From Polytrichum commune (lineage: Eukaryota; Streptophyta; Polytrichopsida; Polytrichales; Polytrichaceae): DNA of 60,000 bases. The position numbers were made by a program, and so were the translations under genes. Location of the stretch: positions 29,687,501-29,747,500 of the forward strand of contig OX485805.1 of NCBI GenBank assembly GCA_950295325.1. The letters run 5' to 3'. How positions within the stretch are numbered: position 1 is the stretch's first letter; every line of letters begins with the position of its first letter. The notes beneath the pieces were generated by a model, which was not told the origin of the DNA, did no database searches, and saw nothing but the letters and a program-made list of their open reading frames with translations. Below are positions 1 through 12,714 of the stretch, piece by piece.

Positions 1-474
1 ATGCGGCTACTTGACAGATGGTTCAAATAAAAAATAAAAAATGAACATCACAATTTTATCCATGGAATATGAACCCGTTAATCCTAGCATGTTGAGAGTC
101 CCCTTGGTGCATGAAAAGACAAAGTGCCTATGTTTAAGTATGTGGGCTTCAAGGTTGGTGAGCACAAAGAAAAAAGACAAAAAAGGGGGGGGGGGTGGAC
201 AAAACGTTACAAGCATATGAGTCTTAGGCATTTATCCGGCATCACTAGAAACTTGTCTTATGTCATTGGTTTCTTTCCAAATCTACCACAATTGTAGATT
301 TGCATTGTTATTTCATTGACTTAGGTAGATTGCTTGAGACTCATATGCTGGTGGTGGAGAATTCCGGGGGGGGGGGGGGAGGGACAATGATTCTTGTTTG
401 TTGTCTAATTTATATTTGCTGAAGACAAGATAAATGATTCTAATAGTATTTAATGTTATGATTGTGTATGGCAG
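1..474 (+). other. Intron upstream of the CFAP52-like terminal exon
   Basis: No exon is recognisable here. The stretch ends in a plausible acceptor (TGTATGGCAG at 465-474). It contains two guanine homopolymers, 11 G at 185-195 and 14 G at 366-379. I read it as the 3' part of the last intron of the WD40 gene; this is inference from the acceptor. Confidence 0.45.
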
Positions 475-621
475 GTGAAGATTAGCCCAAACCAACAAAA
501 GATTGTTTCCGTGGGGGAGGAGGGAGGCATCTTGATTTGGGACTACCGCAAGCCCATCTCCAACTCACCTCCAGATGCCAAGAAGGATGTCAAAGTCATT
601 GGCCCAAGCTCACCCAAGTGA
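475..621 (+). CDS. C-terminal exon of a WD40-repeat protein, probably CFAP52/FAP52-like (partial)
   Basis: This 48-codon terminal exon follows a cag acceptor and ends in TGA at 619-621. The translation starts VKISPNQQKIVSV and continues GEEGGILIWDY, a classic last WD40 blade (strand, turn, glycine-rich loop, IW). A short polar tail ending PSSPK follows. The combination of a VSVGxEGGIxIW-type final blade with a short tail is what I recall from the flagellar microtubule inner protein CFAP52 (WDR16). CFAP52 binds inside axonemal doublets and, among plants, occurs only in lineages with motile sperm. The WD40 reading is solid; the CFAP52 assignment is family-level recognition from one exon. All upstream exons lie outside the window. 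A polyadenylation-like AATAAA sits at 695-700. Confidence 0.6.
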   Translation: MKISPNQQKIVSVGEEGGILIWDYRKPISNSPPDAKKDVKVIGPSSPK

Positions 622-1826
622 AGTTTTAACATAAACTACACGCAAAGAAGGTGACCATGGAAGAAACCAAATGTCATCAACGCTCATCGAATCCAATAAA
701 TGTGACATGGCATATTGCACATCACATGCTACGTCATTGGACTTCCCATCAAGGAAACTAGACGTAACAAGAAGTTGGATGAAAAAACAAACATCATTGT
801 TTTCACCTACTTGAATATGAGTCCATTATCCTTATCGTGTTCATGAATTTCCTTATTACATGGCATGATGTGTGGCCTACCTTCTCATAGGTGGGCTCTA
901 TGGAAGTGTTTTTTGAAATATGTGTTCTAGACGCTTCTAGTTGTCAAAGTTGGATGGATGCATGGCTTGGACCTTGGATTATATGGTGACGTTTTACAAA
1001 CTGAATGTGGGAAATATCAAAGAATATTTTGTGGAATATTGTCAATCCCACATAACACTGTTATGAATCTGAATAATGTTATGTTGCTAAGTTAGTCCAT
1101 GATTATGCTTGATTGTTATGAATTTCATGTTCCTCACCACATATGTATTATAAGTTGGAGTCATAATCTTTTTAAGAAGTCAATTTAGAGTTGGGATTCA
1201 AAACTTTAGAACTTCTAATAAGAAGTGTACCGTTTTATCATAAAGAATATACTCTTATTATAAGTTATCACAAAGAACTTACTTTTCAGTGGTTTTTGTT
1301 TTTTAGATTGGGGAGCTAGAGGGTCTAACGGTGACCCATATTTAAAATATTATGCTTATTAAAAGTTCTTAAAACAACTTTTGGAGGTTCCGTTTTTTTG
1401 TTATGATTTATACACACACCTATGGCGTCATTAAAATCCACCCAATATCCTTTTTCCTGCACATGTTGCAAGTCTTTACATGATAAGAAATCATAAACTC
1501 TTAGGTGCATTAGAAGAGAATAATAAGGAGTTGAAAGAAGTGTTGCCACCCTAGGCCTATGACATCACTTTGAGCCCATCAATACTTTAAACATGGAGCC
1601 TGCTTGAGTTAAACACAACAACCACACAATATTTTGTGCCACCATATTTGAAGTGTAGATTTCACTATTACAATGTACATACAATTTTAGTAGGTAACCC
1701 ATAAACATGGTTTTAAATTCTCAATATTTTTTTCTTTCATGTTTGTGAGTGTGTGAAGGCAAAGGAGGTGTATGGGCCACCTTGCTAGTTTTTCCATCAA
1801 ATATAATAACTAGTAACAAATCTCAT
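622..1826. other. 3' flank and intergenic DNA, one repeat fragment
   Basis: AATAAA at 695-700 may serve the gene that ends at 621. Positions about 1005-1075 resemble the right half of the MITE at 49774-49918 (shared words: AAGAATATT, TGGAATATTGT, CCCACATAACA, GTTATGAATCTGAA). I see no gene in the rest. Confidence 0.4.
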
Positions 1827-1993
1827 GTTGTCATAACTTCTCTTGCTCCAGTTATGGAAGACGATTCCAACATGCATAGCTTGCTTGAACAACTTGCATC
1901 ATACATCACTTTGTAAACTCCAACATACTTGAGATGCTTGAAGTTCCAGAAGTAAGAAGTCGAGAAATATTACAAAGGAGCAACATTTGAGAA
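1827..1993 (+). repeat. Direct repeat, copy 1 of a roughly 165-bp unit
   Basis: This segment (from GTTGTCATAACTTCTCTTGC to AGCAACATTTGAGAA) reappears with about 90% identity by eye at 2529-2692 in the same orientation, 535 bp further on. It has no coding potential. The pair could be the ends of a small nonautonomous element or a local duplication. I found no flanking duplication. Confidence 0.75.
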
Positions 1994-2528
1994 TATGGTT
2001 TCAAAAATAAAGATTTTTGCTGAAAGTATAGTTATTGGTTGTGAGAACCAGGGGTTTCACACATTAGAGGGGTTTAATGTCAAAAGGAAACATCACTTGA
2101 ATAGTGAATAATAATGAATAATCACTCTTAACGAGCACGGGAATCTTCACTTCGAAAATGAATAAGATCTTCATATGAACTCTAAAATATATGAGAAAGT
2201 GGCTATGGCTGATTTGAATTTGCTAACCATCTCATTCAATCATGTGTTTCATATCCTAGGAGAAGTGGGGTAGTTCGAAATGGCAACTATCTGAAACCCC
2301 TCTATCTTAGAAGGGTGACAAGCAATGTTGACAAAACATTTATGCATGTACTGGAAGTCACTCAACAGACATTACTGAGGACAACAAAAACAAAGGTTTT
2401 GCAGCAGAGGTGCCTGGGACACATAACTGTACTCAAGCCATTTGCTGCTTGTCGGTGAACTATGATCTACTTAGACAAATTCAACAAGATAACACGACTC
2501 TACACTTTAGAGCGGAGACACAGACAAC

Positions 2529-2692
2529 GTTGTCATAATTTCTCTTGCTCCAATTATGGAAGACGATTCCAACATACATACTTTGCTTGAACAACTTGCA
2601 TCATACATCACTTTGTAAACTCCAGCATACTTGAGATGCTCGAAGTTCTAGAAGTAAGTCGAGAAATGTTACAAAGTAGCAACATCTGAGAA
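2529..2692 (+). repeat. Direct repeat, copy 2 of a roughly 165-bp unit
   Basis: Second copy of the unit at 1827-1993, differing by scattered substitutions and a short deletion (AAGTAAGAAGTCG against AAGTAAGTCG). The interval between the copies holds no recognisable gene. Confidence 0.75.
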
Positions 2693-3443
2693 ACCCTAAA
2701 CCAAAACCACAAACAAATTTCTCCATAAAGAACTTGTGCAACCCCTAGGACAACCAGAGAACTATAAATGAAGATGGAAGACTAACACAAGAATGCATCC
2801 GTTTGGAGAAGGAGTGCAACCTTTATCATAATGACCGAAAATGAAGGCAGTGGATGAAGCTGAGGATCGGGCGCCTCAAGCCGAGGAGAGGGTTGAGGAA
2901 GAGGCGAAGAGTTGTTGCTACAGCTTGAGAATATCACACAGTGCAGCCCACAAAAGTATCATGCAACTCCAGGGTCGACTTGCGAAATGCTAAGAGCAAG
3001 AGAAAGGAAAGCTAAGCAAAGAAGGGAATGTGAGGAGTGGAGGCGCAAATGTTGAAACCTAACCCTAAACCTGGATCAATATTAAGTCTTCTTCCATAGT
3101 TTGACCCCCCCAATCGTTCAATTTGTCATCCATTCATGTATTATATGTGAATATACTCATTCTATTTTTATTTTTTAATTCCTCTCTATTTTTTGTCACC
3201 CTAATTTCTTTCTACCTCAAACCTAAAGTGGGGTTTTTCCTCTTATATTAAATTATATATAATCACATGTTTTGCAATTTAAGGAGGCTATGATAGATCC
3301 AAAGTTTATAGAAATTTTCCTTCCAATGAATTAAAAGCACCCTATAGTTGTTCTCACGTGGTTTCTACTTTTCGGCCAGTGAACCCCCCCCCCCCCGAGG
3401 ACCGTCTAAAGGTGGCATGGATTTGGGAGAGGGGTTCTACAAC
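2693..3443. other. Intergenic DNA, nothing recognisable
   Basis: AT-rich sequence with one 13-base C tract at 3384-3396. No supported gene. Confidence 0.4.
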
Positions 3444-3452
3444 CTTTCTCAC

Positions 3453-4189
3453 GGCAGACATTAAGTCCCCCCATACGAACTATGGGGGGTGTCAGATCCG
3501 GGCGGGGGCAGCCTCCTCGGAAATTTTTGAACCCGACCGAAAACTGCTGCCCGCCCCACCCAACTTCAAAAAAAATATTGCTCTTGCATTCTTGAAGGCC
3601 GCTTGACTACAAATCCCATATTGAGTGCACTTCACCTTCAAGGTCTAAAATCCAATATATATGTGCACTTCCCACTAGTAAATAACAATTCATTGCCCGG
3701 AAGTGAAACCATCAATGAAGCATGTAATTAACTTGGAGGTCAAATAAAATTACAAAATCCTCATTAACATTATTATAAAATATACATACTAAATCGGCAC
3801 ACTAAATTTAGGCTTCACTTTAGAATGACAAAGACAATCTCAAATGGTAAGTCATAAAAATTATAACCTCAATGTTAATGAGGATTTTGTAATTCTATTT
3901 GACCTCCAAGTTAATTACATGCTTCATTGATGGTTCACTTCCGGGCAATGAATTGTTATTTACTAGTGGGAAATGCACATATATATTGGATTTTAGACCT
4001 TGAAGGTGAAGTGCACTCAATATGGGATTTGTAGTCAAGCGGCCTTCAAGAATGCAAGAGCAATATTTTTTTTTGAAGTTGGGCGGGGCGGGCAGCAGTT
4101 TTCGGTCGGGTTCAGAAATTTCCGAGGAGGCTGCCCCCGCCCGGATCTGACACCCCCCATAGTTCGTATGGGGGGACTTAATGTCTGCC
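3453..4189. mobile_element. Foldback element with 319-bp arms and 9-bp target duplication (MULE-type MITE)
   Basis: The left arm 3453-3771 and right arm 3871-4189 are nearly perfect reverse complements of equal length, separated by a 99-bp spacer. The ends start GGCAGACATTAAGTCC. The 9-mer CTTTCTCAC lies directly outside both ends (3444-3452 and 4190-4198). Very long terminal inverted repeats with a 9-bp duplication are typical of nonautonomous Mutator-like foldback elements. It has no transposase. Open reading frames across the arms are mirror images of each other and not genes. The near-identity of the arms suggests recent insertion. A transcript would fold into a long double-stranded hairpin. 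Confidence 0.9.
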
Positions 4190-4198
4190 CTTTCTCAC

Positions 4199-5359
4199 CT
4201 ATTATCGTGGTTTAGTGATTGGAATTCACATTTTGCTCTATCTTTTACCAATGTTATCATATTTCTTTACCCAAATACCATACATAGATAGTATGCACAT
4301 CAAACGACATAACATAACTTACTTGGTAAAAATGAAACTTCTAGTAGACAGTAAAGCAGTTAGTAACTCCAACTGGTCTTACCAAAGTAATAGGTGTGGA
4401 ACGTCACCTACAATGTAGTGCTTATGACTCAAGTTTCAACATGTGTTCCCAACAAACAAAATTGATGGGCAGTATTGCATGTAAGAAAGTTACAAAACTC
4501 TTCAAAGAAATTTCCTCAAGTCCCCTTCAAGTACAAAGAAAACAAAGCGAGCAGTGTCACAAATTGATTGCAAAATTACATTTCAGAAATTGCCTGCAAC
4601 TGAAGCGGCCTCCCAAGAGGTTGCTTGCAGCTAATTAACTCAGTGATGACTATCTTGATACAATTGAACTGATGTATCATCCACAAAACAGTGTGTCAAC
4701 ATTGTTTGCTCAAGTTATGAAACTTCAATGCATTGTGTATCCTTTTGATTGCAACGGCAGATTTCCACTCTTCCAAAATGGGTTTGGTTGCAACGTGGAA
4801 AAGATTGTAATATCTATTTAATTGGTTGCAGTGACAATTAGATTTGATCAAACGTACAGTGACTAATGTGACAACTGAGATGAAGAAGCAATGCCGAGGA
4901 GGAGACAGAAACGAAACCCTAACCCTAGAAAAAGTGACGCGGCCGCCTCACAAACCTACATTTCGGGAAAGGCCTATAAGCCTCCTCCCCGAAGAGGCCC
5001 AAGCCTTCTTACCCTCGCTGGTTTTGTGGATGCCAATCGGGCCAGCAGTATGGACAAATGAAAATCCACTTCTGGATTTTATTTATTTTTCAACTTGACT
5101 CCACCTTTGTCACTTGAAGCAGCCAAAAGCAACCACATGTTGCCCTCTCAAACACTGAGGCTTAGCACACGGCACTCACTATCCAGCTGTGCCAAAGAAT
5201 GCATTGGATTCATATGTTTGTTGGCTCTGTTTGTAGGACAGAGACTATGCATCAACTTCTTCGTTTCAAGAGCAAATTTCCTAACCACTTTGTGTTCACA
5301 CTTGGACGTTTCTTGTTCTTGTTATTTTTGGTCCACTGTATTTAATGTGGATGTTATCT

Positions 5360-5364
<5 letters not shown>
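4199..5364. other. Intergenic DNA, small shared repeat
   Basis: A short word around 4462-4510 (TTGATGGGCAGTATTGCATG, then TAAGAAAGTTACA) recurs at about 46161-46205, so it is part of a dispersed repeat. I see no supported gene. Confidence 0.35.

Positions 5365-5407
<43 letters not shown>
5365..5407. repeat. (TA)n microsatellite
   Basis: An uninterrupted run of about 21 TA dinucleotides. Confidence 0.95.
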
Positions 5408-5409
<2 letters not shown>

Positions 5410-7807
5410 TGCTCCCTAAAATGCATTGAAAGAAATCTAGTTCACTATAGTTATTTCGGTAGTTCTTAATTATTTATTTTAAAAATTTCGGGTGATAAAT
5501 GAGTAGCTTTAATCCTTGACGTGTATTTGAGAAGAAGGTGCACAAAATCTAAGAAAGATTTGGTATAGTGAATAACTATGAATTGGCATGAGCAAAGTGG
5601 ACAACTACAATTGTAGTCTTTCATAATAAAGAACAGAGCCTCACGGTTCTACCGTTTTCTTGTTTCCATACTCAAACAACAAGATTCTCCTCCACCTACT
5701 CAACTATTCTAACACAATCACTCTGCCATGATCACACAAAAAATATCGCCACTCAGAATCATTTAATACAAGAGCAAGTTACCACCAAAACTCTCCAAGT
5801 TTCTTATATTCTAAGCCGGGATCAAACATGTTTACCTAATGACATCCTAATGAATGCAACCTAATGACATCTTTACTTTTGAAGCCTTGGGTGACACTAG
5901 GATTAAACAGATGTGCACCACTCTTGGCCCGGTTCCTACTTGATTCCTATTAAGGTAAAGAGTGCTAAAATCAACACTTATAACGCCTCCCAATTGCTAA
6001 CGCTCTATCTCCTTGAACCATTGCCCATGGTGTAGGACTACGCAGACCCATGGAGTGACGCTTTAAGGTGCCATTAGGGGCGCCATCTCATACTAATCTC
6101 CACTACCTCCATGTAGGGTAAGTAACATGCTCCTCTCCATCTAAGGCTGATCCAAAGTGGGTTCGGGTGGCCTGTTAGTGCCAATTCTAGCCATTCTATT
6201 CACTAGGTGGAGGGGGGGGGGGGGGAGAGTTCTAGCCATTTCATTCAAAAAGCCAAAGAGGCATGTCACAAAGCACAAAGGGGTTGGGTTATGGGCACAA
6301 AGGGGGTCGGTTATGAACTTAAAGGGGGTGGATTCTAGGCATAAAGGGGGTTGGTACTTGGAACTCAAGGTGATAGTTTTGCAGTTGGACCGGGTGGGAT
6401 CATGAAGGTGGTTGTCGCACACCTCTCCATGAGGAGTGCCCGAAACACCATGGGCACAAAGGGGACCCCGGAGTGACACCCGGGACTTGTGGCGCCGTTG
6501 GTGAGATGGCCTAAGTGATCCTAATGTGGGCAAGGGCCCTGGGCGTTGGGAACACCTCCCACCCACGGAGACTAGGAGGCACAAGGGTAAGGCCATAAAC
6601 TATGCGTAGCTTATGCCGTGGTGATTCTAGAATGCTCAAGAACACCTCAATCGGAGGTGTGAGCTAGGAGTTATGGCAAGTTGAGTGGGGCGCTGTCCCG
6701 GGACAGCGCCCTGGTACAGCAGTGCCTGGGAGTGATTCCCGGGACTGCCAAGGTTCAAACATGCATAATTGCGTCAATACTTGCTTGAATGGGGCAAGTG
6801 TGGAGTCCATTGGCATCTGCGTGAAGCGTAGATGAGGATGGAATGGTTGCTTGTTAGCATCAGATATCATACAAGGAAGTTATGATGGTCTAAAGCTGCT
6901 GGGGACTTCTAGGCCCAACGGCTAAGAGAAAATGTCTACTTGGCCCCAACTCTTGGTAGAGAGACAAGAGGTTTCTTGACGGTGGTGTAGGGGCCCCGCG
7001 TAGAGTCCTAGAGGCTTATATGGGTGAGGTGGTGTGGCCTCACCCACCCGAGGCCGAACGACACGGCCTCCATGGGCATTGGCCCATTGTGAGGCCATAG
7101 TTGCTTAGTATGCTTCGGGTTGTTGTAGTGTTGCTCTGGCAACGCGATGATCAACATAGGATTGGACTCTCATGGATGGAAGTCCACATCGAAAAAATGA
7201 GTTACCAATTAAGGGGTGAGTCCCGAAAGCAAAGTAGGAGGGTTGGTTCCCTCCTATGAACTATAAGGTCCGGGGTAGGAGGAGCTAACCATTAGCATGG
7301 CGGAATGCGAAGGGTTAGCGCTCGTAACCTTTGCTAAAAATGAAAATTGGCAAGATTGTTAAGGGAGCTAGCAAGGGTTGCGACAGTGGCCATGCCACTT
7401 CGTGCATCATTACTAGTTGGGCTTTGATCTAGCTTGGGTCTAGTACCCAACTATGTTCTGTTGGTTCTAGGCAATGAAGGTGGGGATCCTCGTCTTATGC
7501 AAGGTTGTCATACATAGGGCATAGGGATTGGTTTAAGGAAGCTAGTGGTTTTGACTTTGAATATTCATCAAATAATCAATTGAGACTGATATTTTCTTTC
7601 TCTATACCTATTTTAAGCCCAAAGGCTAATATGAATATATATATTTTTATATCAACCAATATAGCCATATGTGTGTTGGTTTAAGAACCCTCTACCTTAC
7701 ATCAAACAATACTCAGGTGCCAGCCCCATGTCAGGCAAACAACCAACTTGTCCACCCATCCTCTTCATGTTTTGACTCTCCCCTATCATGCTAAATTCTC
7801 CTCCATT
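5408..7807. other. Intergenic DNA including a GC-richer decayed segment
   Basis: Positions about 6010-7520 are richer in G+C and in G/C palindromic words (for example GTCCCGGGAC at 6692-6701), unlike the AT-rich flanks. This suggests an old element of different origin. No coding domain is recognisable, and the open frames on both strands are compositional. A 14-G tract lies at 6212-6225. Confidence 0.35.
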
Positions 7808-8475
7808 GCCTCGGGGGTGGACTCTTCATATCACATACAAACTAACTTGAGTGTAAGAAGGGTATTATTTGAGACATTAGCGTACATAATGTACATAAGA
7901 GGAGAGGTATTATATTTCTCTCATGTGTACATTTGAAAAGGCTATTGGGAATTTTGGAGAACAAGTAGATGTACAAAGGGGGCCCTATAGTTTAGAATCA
8001 TTTTTTACAATACATGTGTAAGTGTCATCCAATTCATGTTTTCATTTATTGTTGTCAAATGATAATAGCCCTCAATGACTACCTTGTCCATTCTTGTTAA
8101 GGTTTGCATTTGGGTTCTAGATTTTAATTTTGAAAAATCTTGGAGCACTCATGGGCTCCCTTGAGATTTGCTCTCTAGACTATGGGTAAGCTATTGTGCT
8201 TTTGTTTTTATTTTAATTGATGCAATTGTTGAGTTACATGCTATGGATATTAAAAAGTTCAATGACTTTCTCATTCAAAAGTGAAAGTGGATTTCATATG
8301 TTATAAAAGCCTAAAAAGTTAAGGATTTATATTTTGTTTATGTAGTGGAGGCATTTATTGAATCAAACTGATAAGCTTAGTATAAATACATGAGTCCAAA
8401 TTTTTAGAATACCATTAGTACATATATAGTTGTTTATCTCTATAAACTTCTCCTATATAGGGGGTTTAATATCAA
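7808..8475 (-). repeat. Dispersed nonautonomous repeat (GGGGTGGACTCTTCAT family), inverted copy
   Basis: The reverse complement of this segment matches the three copies at 48165-49197, 50168-50981 and 50982-51580 along their length. Shared words include the element-end word GGGGTGGACTCTTCAT (7814 onward), CAATTGTTGAGTTACATGCT, and the block around GTGGAGGCATTTAT. The far end is truncated or diverged. Confidence 0.75.
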
Positions 8476-11436
8476 AGCCCTATAACACGATATTGGGTAA
8501 TTTGAGACTTTCCATTGTCTCAAATTAGTATATGGATGACAACAACAATGAAAATAAAAAGAAAGAAATATATTTTTAGCATATAAGAAACCCTTAACCC
8601 TTTAGCCTACAAAACCACAATGTAATTTAATGCATAATGATATTCACATAAGAATTGTCCCAAACAAAATAACTAAATAAAAATTAGATTTATTGGATAT
8701 TATATTTGGATATTCATCCAAACTCAATCATAATAATATTCCTAGGTATCCCAAAGTTTGACCCGATTGTATTGAACCCACAACGCACATAAACTTACTA
8801 GTAGTCCACAAAATACACTACTTATTGTGACCACGTTTAATCTTCTCATAAGTACACCACATTGATTCAACAACTTGAATTAAAGGTCATTTAGGGTGAG
8901 TTTCCATGTGGGCCGCTCATCCACCAGATCCTAGTGTGAATAAGGACAAACCCACCCAAATGTAGAGGGAATCTGTTGGGGTAGGGTTCATATGTGCCAA
9001 CTAGCTACTCTATGATAATCATTTGACAATTATAAACTTATATTTTAAGGTATGAATATTGTAGTTTCTATTTTAATGAGTGATTTAATGGTTGGTTTTA
9101 AATTGCAACAATGCATTTTCTCCAATCATACATCAGGAGTGCTCCCCATATTTTTATTGTCCACTTGTAGATTTTTTTTTCCCACATGGTCATATTATTG
9201 TCCACATTAACTATTATGTCTTATGCCTTAACCTTTAGAGTGTTATGTTTACAAACTTTTTGTCTTGAATTCTCTTGAAGTGTATTGTACAATATGACGT
9301 CTTAATTTTTTGACTTCATGTGTTGACCTCTTTGATATATACATAAAATTATTGTCTAAACTCTTATATCTTGTGTCTTAAAGGCCACATCAAGGGAAAT
9401 AGTTTTTCATCTTGTAAATGATCTTGTAGTTTTTATTTATTTGAATTTTTGTTGGGTATGATATCCGGAGATCCCCCGGCGCAACTGTGAAGGTGATATT
9501 AGTAGGTTCTTTAATATTGACGTTTGGAGCCACATTGGGAGATCTCCCCTCCATGTTGTGAAATCTACTCACCCTAAACCCTTCAAAATGTCTTTTAAGT
9601 GTGAACCATGAGGTCTCCCCATTCTATTATTTCGTAGACTCAAAATATTATGTACTAACATGAGGAGATCTCCCAATCCACAAACCATTGGGAAATCTTA
9701 CTTGGTCTCCATCTTATATTATATAATGATTGCCACGTCTTTGCTAATTAAATTTAAGGATGATCTAAAAATAATTATTTACTATTATAAACCATGTATT
9801 AGTAATTTATTGCTACTTTAGTTCAATTTCAATTTAAAATTATACTTTTAGTTACATATTTATTATCTATTTGAGGATAGTAAAGAGCCAAAGATTTGTG
9901 ATCAAAATTGCAATGCATGGTCAACCTTATGATCATGTCATTCATAAGGTGCGATTGTCGATCACTAATAAGCACCTTTGGACAACCAAACTAAGTGATT
10001 ATCTTTTTGTATAAAAACATGATAGTAATCTTTGCATCGTCCTTCTTTACCGCCTTTGCCTCGGGCCCACTTGGTTAAATGTTTCGTTGCGACCAAAATG
10101 TAGTTCATTTGTCTCAATGGCCTACATAGTCAATCCCCCATTTCTCATATGAAGCTAAACGTAAAGAAGAAACACACTGAATGTAAGATGACATTAGGTT
10201 GCATTCACTTGCAAGCGCGCTATGATAATTTTTTTGTCTAACAGTTTACTTTATAAGTAAAGTAGCATGCAAATCTTATGATCTCAGTCCTTTTGTAAGT
10301 GCCGGTGGAGCTAGTTCTTATAATTAGAAGTAGAAAATTAGATAAATGTAGGATGGAAATATTTCACAAAATAAAAACTAAATAGCCCCCCCCCCCAAAT
10401 AAATAAAAACGTAGGTGTTTAGATCTCACACTAGGTGAAACCCCCGAAAAAGGCACAAAATGAGCAGTATCAAGCTAAAGATTGTTTGTTCTGTATGGGA
10501 GGCCTAAAATTAAAGTGGCATTATGCACAGAAAATCCTGGGCCCCATGGTGCATTAGCCTATAACCAAGTACAATCCATATTATGACACTTGACCTCAAG
10601 TATACGACACATTTCCCAATGACCAAATTTCATAGTGTTAATTATCTCTATACTACGATTACAACTCTTGTAATACAATATTTTTGGCCCGATTTGTCAT
10701 ATAATAGAGGTAAGTAATGTGCACACATGGTGGGACCCACATATAATTCAAGGTTAATATGTGTTTCATATTTTGAAACATATATGGAAAATTTCAATTC
10801 ATCTTTGAATCTTGAAAGTGAAGAATTGTCTATGGAGAAATATATGTAATTGCTAGGGAGGAAACTTGTTGATGCAAAGTATAACATGGTTGAGTTGATA
10901 GATTTGGCATGGGATTCGGATTGAAAGAAGAGCCAATGAAGGAGAATGTTGTGGATGACCAACCACCACTAATAGTCAAGCTTCCTCAAGCCCATGAGTA
11001 TGCCCAATTACTATTTATTTTTGCAGTGGAAAATTCATCAGAGTTTTCAATTGTGGATGTGATGAACATACAGTTTTTATGAATAAATTGAACAAGCTAT
11101 TAGTTGCCAACATCAGCAACATCGTCAATAAACAATAGATCCTTACTCTCATAGTGTGTGATATGCCGATTATCTTACACCATCAGGGGATTACATTTTT
11201 TGATCATCATAATTTTGTGACGTTGTGAGCATATTTCTGCCATACTTATATATCTTCATTATGTATACAAGATGCCATTTCACATTGATATAGGCCATTT
11301 TCTTGAAAAACCTTGACACCATAGAGAGCTTTCTATTGTGACAAAAAAATACTTATGTTTCCTTCCAGTTTTGCCACGTATGAATCCTACATTGGTTGAG
11401 GCACTCTCGAATCCCACTTCAAAAGTACATTCCGGC
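8476..11436. other. Intergenic DNA with a MITE fragment
   Basis: About 8895-8945 (GAGTTTCCATGTGGGCCGCT and following) matches one arm of the MITE at 41471-41594. A C11 tract lies at 10386-10396. No gene can be supported in the rest. Confidence 0.4.
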
Positions 11437-11659
11437 ACTACACTATTTTTTCTAATTAGTGTGGGTTATCATTCGGAGTTACATATTGCCATAATTTTTT
11501 ACCAACATTATCGTTTTATGAACTAAGTTATATCATAGTCTTCGGTGTGCATACTCACTTCCTATGTTGTTGGAGTAAAAAAATGATGCTCTCAATAAAC
11601 TGTTATAGCAATGCGTTCCAAATGGTAACCCACACTAATTAGGCAAAAAAAAATGTAGT
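11437..11659. mobile_element. MITE with about 50-bp terminal inverted repeats
   Basis: The left end ACTACACTATTTTTTCTAAT followed by TAGTGTGGGTTA pairs with the right end (reverse complement ACTACATTTTTTTTTGCC, then TAATTAGTGTGGGTTA). The whole is 223 bp and has no open frame. If one more base is included, the ends read CACTAC/TACTAC, suggesting a CACTA relationship, but I found no clear 3-bp duplication. A related fragment is at about 46075-46140. Confidence 0.65.
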
Positions 11660-12146
11660 AAAGATGAAATAGAGCGTTGTAATTAGGTTTTGCTATGACT
11701 AAAATAACCAAAACCCAGGGTACAAACTCTCAAGGAAGGCTTTACTAGTGTCTATTACAGGCATTTGTCACATTATAGTTCATTAATTAGACAATAGGGT
11801 TGCTATCTTCACTCTAAAACATTATTCAATTATCTTTTACTCTCCTTTCTCTATAGGTTTCCTTTCACTATTTCTCATTCAGTATGGTATGTTTGTCAAT
11901 CACTGTAAGCATCCATCTCGTTATGAGATTGTAGAACAATAGTTTTTGAGTATCAGAATTGTCTTTGGTAAGCATTGGCCAATGCATCTTCAAATCATAA
12001 CAATTTCTTTATTATTTGGTCAATGTTAATTCCAATACAAGACAAATTGTTTATTCCATAATTCCAAGATTTAATCTTTATTCCCAACTTATGCAACTAA
12101 CAACAATTATCAAGGTCAAACTATAGTCTTGATTGACCTGCACAAC

Positions 12147-12175
12147 CTACAACAACAACAACAACAACAACAACC
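12147..12175. repeat. (ACA)n microsatellite inside copy A
   Basis: Run of ACA/CAA trinucleotides. The equivalent position in copy B (about 40385-40400) has a short TTG run, so the microsatellite seed is older than the split of the two copies. Confidence 0.85.
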
Positions 12176-12714
12176 AGGGCAATACACAAGACAATAGTTG
12201 ATTTGGTTAGCTTGCACTTACATACTCAAAGATCTCGTCTCTAAACTGTGTATTAATATAGAATTCTATTTAAGTCTAGAATAACTTATGCCTAAATTTC
12301 CTTGATAATCTAAAGTTCATTTTTATTTAAGTTCATGTAATCCCTCTTAACTCCTCAAATTCATCGCCAATCAAGTGATTAGAAGTAATTTCTCATCACT
12401 TCAGTTGATCGGGAGTTCTCTCATTAAATTGACTTATCAGATTTTACTCCTATCAACCTATAGTTTTTTACTTTCATTATAGTCCCACTCAGTTGAACAA
12501 TCCACTCATTCCTTCCACACTTCATCTTACAAGCTTAACAATAGGCTATTGTGTCATTCATAAACCGACGCTTAGTCTTTCGACTTCATCTCACTACCTA
12601 TCACAGGTGTGGTGACAATTGTTACTCCACGCGAAGTAACAACCCACAAGATTGGTCGGATGGGTGTACTACTCTAGTGCCTCCAAACAATGACCTTTTA
12701 ATCCCTATGATGCC

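Noticed and set aside
3358-4215. Open frames across the foldback arms
   Set aside because: They are reading frames through inverted-repeat arms and a C tract, mirror images of each other, with no protein motif.
6141-6870. GC-rich open frames on both strands (up to 151 codons)
   Set aside because: Low-complexity proline/arginine-rich translations caused by base composition; no domain and no splice context.
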